Origin: Xanthobacteraceae bacterium
GTDB taxonomy: Bacteria; Pseudomonadota; Alphaproteobacteria; Rhizobiales; Xanthobacteraceae
DNA length: 9,833 nt
Assembly (NCBI GenBank): GCA_030043335.1
Contig: JASHXX010000035.1
Location: forward strand, 1-9,833
Direction: 5' to 3'
Positions 5,988 to 9,833 of the stretch are shown one piece after another. The first letter of the stretch is position 1, and each line of letters begins with the position of its first letter. The translations under genes and the position numbers were made by a program. The notes below the pieces were generated by a model that did no database searches, was not told the origin of the DNA, and saw only the letters and a list, made by a program, of their open reading frames with translations.

Positions 5988-6904
5988 ACGCGATGAGGCG
6001 GAACCAGCCGCGCTCGCTTTGGCAAAGCTTGGTGGTGCGCATCCCCTACGCGTGGCTGGCGGCGCTGTTTGTGCTGCCGTTCCTGATCGTGCTCAAGATC
6101 AGCCTGTCGCAGAGCGCGATCGCGCGGCCGCCTTACACGCCGGTGTTCGACCTCGCCGCCGGCTGGCACGGCATTCGGGCATTCTTTGCCGCACTGTCGT
6201 TCGACAACTACGTGCTGATTGGCTCCGATCCAATCTATGTTCTGTCCTATCTGAAGAGCGTGGAGATTGCCGCATTCTCGACGCTGATCTTGCTGCTCGT
6301 CGGCTACCCGATCGCCTATGCGATCGCGCGTACGCCGCGGCGCTGGCAGGCGGTGCTCATCGTCCTCACCGTGCTGCCGTTCTGGACTTCGCTCCTCATC
6401 CGCATCTACGCCTGGATGAATATCCTCCAGCGCGACGGGCCGCTCAATCAGCTTCTCGTCGCGCTCTCGATCGTCAAGGAGCCGCCAGTCTGGCTGTCCA
6501 CCAACACCGCGATCTTTATCGGCGTGGTCTATTCCTACCTGCCGTTCATGGTACTGCCGCTCTATGCGACGCTGGAGAAGCTCGACGAGTCGCTCCTCGA
6601 GGCGGCGGCCGATCTCGGCTGTCCGCGCTGGAAGATCTTTTGGCAGGTGACGCTGCCGCTGTCGTCCTCCGGCGTCATTGCCGGGGCGCTGCTCTGTTTC
6701 ATCCCCATCGTCGGCGAGTTCGTCATTCCCGATCTGCTCGGCGGCTCGCGCTCGCCGATGATCGGGCAGACGATCTGGATGGAGTTCTTCGGCAACAAGG
6801 ATTGGCCGGCCGCGGCGGCGGTCGCCGTGGTGCTGGTCTGCCTTTTGGTGGCGCCGATCCTCGTCTATCAGCACCGGGCGATGCGCGCGGTGGAGCGGGA
6901 TTAG
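5984..6904 (+). CDS. potH: Putrescine/spermidine-type ABC transporter permease 1
   Basis: This 306-residue inner-membrane permease forms half of the translocation channel with PotI. Membrane segments are visible at roughly 22-40, 90-114, 121-141, 166-187, 219-242 and 277-297. The cytoplasmic EAA loop that docks on the ATPase is LLEAAADLGCPRWK, with Glu206, Ala207, Ala208 and Gly212, followed by IFWQVTLPL. PFWTSLLIRIYAWM (132-145) and VGEFVIPDLLGG (223-234) are typical of PotH/PotB proteins. It starts at GTG 5984, overlapping the potG stop in a GTGA junction. ATG 5993 is an alternative that places the GGTGA of that junction as a ribosome binding site. It is slightly shorter than E. coli PotH at the N-terminus, with all core segments present. 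Confidence 0.92.
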   Translation: MNAMRRNQPRSLWQSLVVRIPYAWLAALFVLPFLIVLKISLSQSAIARPPYTPVFDLAAGWHGIRAFFAALSFDNYVLIGSDPIYVLSYLKSVEIAAFSTLILLLVGYPIAYAIARTPRRWQAVLIVLTVLPFWTSLLIRIYAWMNILQRDGPLNQLLVALSIVKEPPVWLSTNTAIFIGVVYSYLPFMVLPLYATLEKLDESLLEAAADLGCPRWKIFWQVTLPLSSSGVIAGALLCFIPIVGEFVIPDLLGGSRSPMIGQTIWMEFFGNKDWPAAAAVAVVLVCLLVAPILVYQHRAMRAVERD

Positions 6905-6906
6905 TC

Positions 6907-7710
6907 ATGCGCAAGGTCTCCGCCGTCAATCTCGCCGCGATCGCTGTCGGCATCGCCTTTCTCTATCTGCCGATCGTCATTCTGGTGATCTACTCGTTCA
7001 ACGCCTCGCGCCTGGTTGCGGTGTGGGGCGGCTGGTCAACGCGCTGGTATGGCGAGCTGATGAGCGACGTGCCGATCCTCGATGCGGCCTTCATCAGCAT
7101 CCGCCTCGCGCTGGTTTCGGCGAGCGCGGCGACGATATTGGGCACGCTGGCGGCGCTGGCCCTGGCGCGGTTCGGCCGCTTCCGCGGCCGGCTCCTATTC
7201 GCGGCGATGATCTATGCGCCGCTGGTGATGCCGGAAGTGATCACCGGCCTGTCGCTCCTTCTCCTCTTCGTTGCCGTGGCCGCCGACCGCGGCTTCTGGA
7301 CGGTGGCGATCGCCCACACCACGATGGCGATGTGCTTTGTCACCGTGATCGTGCAGTCGCGGCTCGTCGGTTTCGACATCAGCCTCGAGGAGGCGGCGAT
7401 GGATCTCGGCGCCACGCCGCTTGCGACCTTCTTTGCCGTGACCTTGCCGCTCATTCTGCCGGCGGTCGCCGCAGCCTGGATGCTCGCCTTCGCACTGTCG
7501 CTCGACGACCTCGTCATCGCCAGCTTCACCACCGGCCCAGGCGCGACCACGCTGCCGATCCGCATCTATTCCGAGGTCCGCCTCGGCGTGAAGCCGGAGA
7601 TGAACGCGGTGTGCAGCATCATGGTCGGCGTGGTCGGCGTCGCCGTCATCGCGGCGTCGCTCCTCGCCAAGCTCAGCGGCGGTGAGCGCGCTGCGCGCGC
7701 GCAGCCGTGA
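6907..7710 (+). CDS. potI: Putrescine/spermidine-type ABC transporter permease 2
   Basis: This 267-residue inner-membrane permease is the partner of PotH. Hydrophobic segments lie near 8-29, 62-86, 95-122, 130-152, 178-199 and 236-256. The EAA loop is LEEAAMDLGATPLATF, with Glu162, Ala163, Ala164 and Gly168, followed by FAVTLPLILPAV. LYLPIVILVIYSFNASR (19-35) and LSLDDLVIASFTTGPGATTLPIRIYS (188-212 region) are classic PotI/PotC signatures. The ATG at 6907 follows the potH stop by two bases, and GGAG at 6892-6895 may serve it, so it is co-translated with potGH. The same frame stays open far back through potH, but that upstream reading is an overlap artefact because potH itself carries the permease motifs. 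No binding-protein gene follows; the next gene is convergent. Confidence 0.92.
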   Translation: MRKVSAVNLAAIAVGIAFLYLPIVILVIYSFNASRLVAVWGGWSTRWYGELMSDVPILDAAFISIRLALVSASAATILGTLAALALARFGRFRGRLLFAAMIYAPLVMPEVITGLSLLLLFVAVAADRGFWTVAIAHTTMAMCFVTVIVQSRLVGFDISLEEAAMDLGATPLATFFAVTLPLILPAVAAAWMLAFALSLDDLVIASFTTGPGATTLPIRIYSEVRLGVKPEMNAVCSIMVGVVGVAVIAASLLAKLSGGERAARAQP

Positions 7711-7763
7711 CCGATCAGTCCCGAGTCTGGTCGGGGGCGCGGAGAGCCGGCGAGCGCTAAGCG
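7711..7763. other. Convergent gap between potI and the AsmA gene
   Basis: This 53-bp gap holds a short hairpin, CCCGA (7720-7724) and TCGGG (7731-7735) with a six-base loop. It also holds a directly repeated self-complementary hexamer, AGCGCT, at 7753-7758 and 7760-7765, the last running into the AsmA stop codon. Either could form 3'-end structure for the two converging transcripts, but neither is followed by a T-run, so no terminator is claimed with confidence. Confidence 0.35.
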
Positions 7764-9695
7764 CTAATCGGGGCTTTTGCCGGCCGGCGGCGTCGTCGTC
7801 GCGGAAGAGGCCGCCGGCGCCAGGATCTTGTCGATCATCGAGCGCACGGCGGTCCCGGCGGTGCGGTCGCGGATGGCGTCAAGGAGCGGCGCGGCGGCGC
7901 CGGAGCGGCGGATCAGGCTCTGCGCGTCCGGCAGCATGATCGGATCGTCCCACGGACCCTGGACCACGAACGGCAGCTCGAACTCGTTGGCGGTTGCGCT
8001 CGAGACCAGCGTTGCCACGCCCTTGAGGTCGAGGTCCCGCGCCGGCACCGAGACCTGGCCGCCGACCGCAAGACGCACGGCCGGACCGTCGATGCGCATG
8101 TCGTCGACCGAGATCGTGCCCTGCACGATCTTGAGGTTCAGCGTGAGCTGCTCGAACGGCGTGCGGCCGCTGCGAAAATCGCCGTTGCCGGAGAGCGGCC
8201 GCCGCTCCAGTCGGCGCAGCAATTGCTCGACATTAATGCCGGAGAGCGCGCCATCGCGCGCCACGAGGCTAGCCGTGCCGTTGAGCGTGCCGGTCACCGC
8301 CAGCACGGAGCTGCCCGATCCCTCGACATTGACGGCGAGATTGCCGCGGCCGTCGAGTTTTCGGAAGCCGAAGACCTCGCCGAGGCAGTTCTGCAGGTCG
8401 ACGTCGGCGAACTGCAGATGCGAGGTCACGGCGACGCCACCGTCGGCGCTGGCGAGTCCGAGCGAGCCCTTGGCGATGCCGCCGAAAGCCTGCGATTCGC
8501 CGATGGCGAGGTCGAGCTTGCCGGCGCGCATATTGGCGGCGACTGCGGTGCGGCCGAGTCGCGCGGTGCCGACCTTGATGCTGGCCGCCGACAGCCGCAG
8601 GTCGAGATTGAGGTCGGCGAGCCCGTCGAGCGCGATCGGCAGCGCGTCCCAGTTGTGCTCGTTCGCCGCCAGCAAGCGGATCCCCGAGACATAGGGCGTC
8701 AGATCGAGGCCGTCGGCGGCGAGCGTGCCCTGGACCGCGCGGCGGCCGTCGGTCGAGAGCGTGATGACGCCTTCGGCGGCGTTGCCGTCGAGCTCGACAT
8801 TGACGCCGGTGAGCGAGACCACGCCGCCGCCGATCTCGCTCTGCGCCCGCAGCGCGAAACGGCCGAAGCCGCCGAACGGCAGCTTGCTGCCGTCGGTCCA
8901 GCGCATCGCCTCGCGCAGCGACGGCGATTCCGCACTCAGCGTCCCTTCGATCTTGAGCGTCGGCTGGTAGCTTGCGGCGCCATCGAAGGCGATCTTCACC
9001 GGCCCGCCGCTCAAGCGCAGCTTGAGGCCGGAGCGCTCGCCGGTTAGCGCCGCCAGAAAATCACCGAGCGTGAGGCTCGCCTCGACCGGCTCGTCGTGCC
9101 ACACGAACCGGCCAATGGCGCCGAAGCTGCGCGAGATCGAGGGCCAGGCGAGCTGGAATTCGACGCCGTCGAGCCGCTCAATCACGTTGTGGCCGGCAAA
9201 GTGATTATGGATGACGACGGCGCCATCCTTGATGCCGATCTCGGAGAACGAGGCGCTGCGTTCGTGATCCGGCCGGAGCGCGCGCGCCAGCGAGCCGATC
9301 AATCCCGACCAGTTTGATTGTCCGTCGGGATCGAAGGTGACGCGGATCGTCGGTCGCACCAGGGTGACGTCGGCGATTTCGATGCGGCCGGCGAGCAGCG
9401 GAAAGTAGCGCAGATGCGCCGTCAATTCGTCGGCGACGACCGCCGGCTCGCCGGTTCCGTCGTCGCCGAGCAGCACATTGTGGAAGGTGACCGTGCCGGA
9501 AGGAAACAACGATACCTTGGCGTCGCCGCGCAGCGCCGGGTCGAGGCCGGTCACCGCGTGAATCTCCTTGTTGACCGCGTCGCGCACCGTGGCGGCGGGA
9601 ATGAGAAACGACAGCGCTATCAGCGTGACGAGCACCACCGCGAGCGCGGCGGGAGCGGCAATCGCGAGGCGTCTAAAACCGGTGGCCGCGGTCAA
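7764..9695 (-). CDS. AsmA family protein (inner-membrane anchored, periplasmic)
   Basis: This 643-residue protein has one N-terminal membrane segment (about residues 10-34, LAIAAPAALAVVLVTLIALSFL) and a long beta-rich periplasmic body. The N-terminal part resembles AsmA: VTGLDPALRGDAKVSLFPSGTVTFHNVLLGD (48-78 region), then LTAHLRYFPLLAGRIEIADVTLVRPTIRV. The C-terminal part has AsmA-like repeats such as LNGTASLVARDGALSGINVEQLLRRL and FEQLTLNLKIVQGTISVDDMRIDGPAVRLAVGGQV. Family members are related to bridge-like lipid-transfer proteins and affect outer-membrane assembly; the exact cargo here is unknown. The start is TTG 9695-9693. The frame is closed by a stop at 9717-9719, with no ATG or GTG between, and a later start would remove the membrane anchor. 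It is monocistronic as far as visible, convergent to potI, with a candidate promoter at 9728-9756. Confidence 0.88.
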   Translation of the reverse strand: MTAATGFRRLAIAAPAALAVVLVTLIALSFLIPAATVRDAVNKEIHAVTGLDPALRGDAKVSLFPSGTVTFHNVLLGDDGTGEPAVVADELTAHLRYFPLLAGRIEIADVTLVRPTIRVTFDPDGQSNWSGLIGSLARALRPDHERSASFSEIGIKDGAVVIHNHFAGHNVIERLDGVEFQLAWPSISRSFGAIGRFVWHDEPVEASLTLGDFLAALTGERSGLKLRLSGGPVKIAFDGAASYQPTLKIEGTLSAESPSLREAMRWTDGSKLPFGGFGRFALRAQSEIGGGVVSLTGVNVELDGNAAEGVITLSTDGRRAVQGTLAADGLDLTPYVSGIRLLAANEHNWDALPIALDGLADLNLDLRLSAASIKVGTARLGRTAVAANMRAGKLDLAIGESQAFGGIAKGSLGLASADGGVAVTSHLQFADVDLQNCLGEVFGFRKLDGRGNLAVNVEGSGSSVLAVTGTLNGTASLVARDGALSGINVEQLLRRLERRPLSGNGDFRSGRTPFEQLTLNLKIVQGTISVDDMRIDGPAVRLAVGGQVSVPARDLDLKGVATLVSSATANEFELPFVVQGPWDDPIMLPDAQSLIRRSGAAAPLLDAIRDRTAGTAVRSMIDKILAPAASSATTTPPAGKSPD

Positions 9696-9703
9696 CGGGC
9701 ACG

Positions 9704-9708
9704 CTCCC
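9704..9708 (-). promoter_or_regulatory. Ribosome binding site supporting the TTG start of the AsmA gene
   Basis: GGGAG on the minus strand lies eight bases before TTG 9695-9693. With the in-frame stop just upstream, it makes TTG the only start that keeps the membrane anchor intact. Confidence 0.65.
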
Positions 9709-9727
9709 GAGGTTGCTTAACCAATTG

Positions 9728-9756
9728 AATATACGGGGATGGCAGATGCGCTGCAA
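9728..9756 (-). promoter_or_regulatory. Candidate sigma-70-type promoter of the AsmA gene
   Basis: Read on the minus strand, TTGCAG (complement of 9751-9756) and TATATT (complement of 9728-9733) are exactly 17 bases apart. The -10 matches TATAAT at five of six positions and the -35 matches TTGACA at three. The predicted transcript would begin near 9721 and have a leader of about 25 bases before the TTG start. The remaining bases to the window end (9757-9833) show no gene I can support. Confidence 0.5.
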
Positions 9757-9833
9757 ACCTGCCGGACGTCTGTGTCGCTTTCGTGGCCGCAAGCATCGCG
9801 GTCTCGCCTAAATGGTTGCTGCACAAGGCAAAG

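Noticed and set aside
5933..6874. Open frame (313 codons) on the minus strand opposite potH
   Set aside because: Its product is a charged, low-complexity reading of the permease codons, and potH has intact membrane segments and an EAA loop on the plus strand.
6019..6906. Upstream extension of the potI frame through potH (a 563-residue fused reading)
   Set aside because: The upstream part is an Arg-rich shadow of potH. The permease sequence begins at ATG 6907, two bases after the potH stop.
8223..9047. Open plus-strand frame (274 codons) opposite the AsmA gene
   Set aside because: It has repetitive acidic/Ala-rich composition and no domain. The minus strand has a membrane anchor, ribosome binding site, promoter and AsmA sequence patterns.

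Overview
The window is GC-rich chromosomal DNA. It suggests an alphaproteobacterium of the order Hyphomicrobiales (Rhizobiales), probably close to Bradyrhizobium, Rhodopseudomonas or Pseudolabrys. The grounds are the style of the proteins (a malonyl-CoA decarboxylase, a PotGHI transporter and an AsmA protein of the type seen there), the strong third-position GC that leaves long open antisense frames, and the dispersed 47-bp palindromic element with AGCATGATC/GATCATGCT ends, which I associate with genomes of that group. I cannot name a species.

Layout. 1-441 (+) is the 3' end of a malonyl-CoA decarboxylase gene. 442-571 holds two tandem palindromic repeat units between convergent genes. 615-1322 (-) is a short-chain dehydrogenase/reductase. 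It is divergent from 1443-2930 (+), an aerobic glycerol-3-phosphate dehydrogenase (glpD). Next come two paralogous single-domain response regulators, 3043-3570 and 3738-4271 (+), with no kinase beside them. A small conserved-looking protein of unknown role lies at 4473-4697 (+). A second, inverted pair of the palindromic units follows at 4714-4804. 4857-7710 (+) is a tightly packed three-gene putrescine/spermidine-type ABC importer (potG, potH, potI) without its periplasmic binding protein. Finally, 7764-9695 (-) is an AsmA-family protein, convergent to potI, with its own candidate promoter at 9728-9756.

How the genes work together. Only potGHI is clearly an operon: the first junction overlaps and the second leaves two bases. 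The two response regulators are probably functionally linked, given their similarity and shared C-terminal tail. The decarboxylase, SDR, glpD and AsmA genes look like separate central-metabolism or envelope functions. No mobile element with a transposase, CRISPR array, rRNA or tRNA was seen. The intergenic gaps (442-614, 1323-1442, 2931-3042, 3571-3737, 4272-4472, 4698-4856, 7711-7763, 9696-9833) are all shorter than 300 bases.

I see no convincing undescribed multi-gene system. The items most worth a second look are the paired output-less response regulators, the dimeric organisation of the palindromic repeat shared by both loci, and the missing potF.
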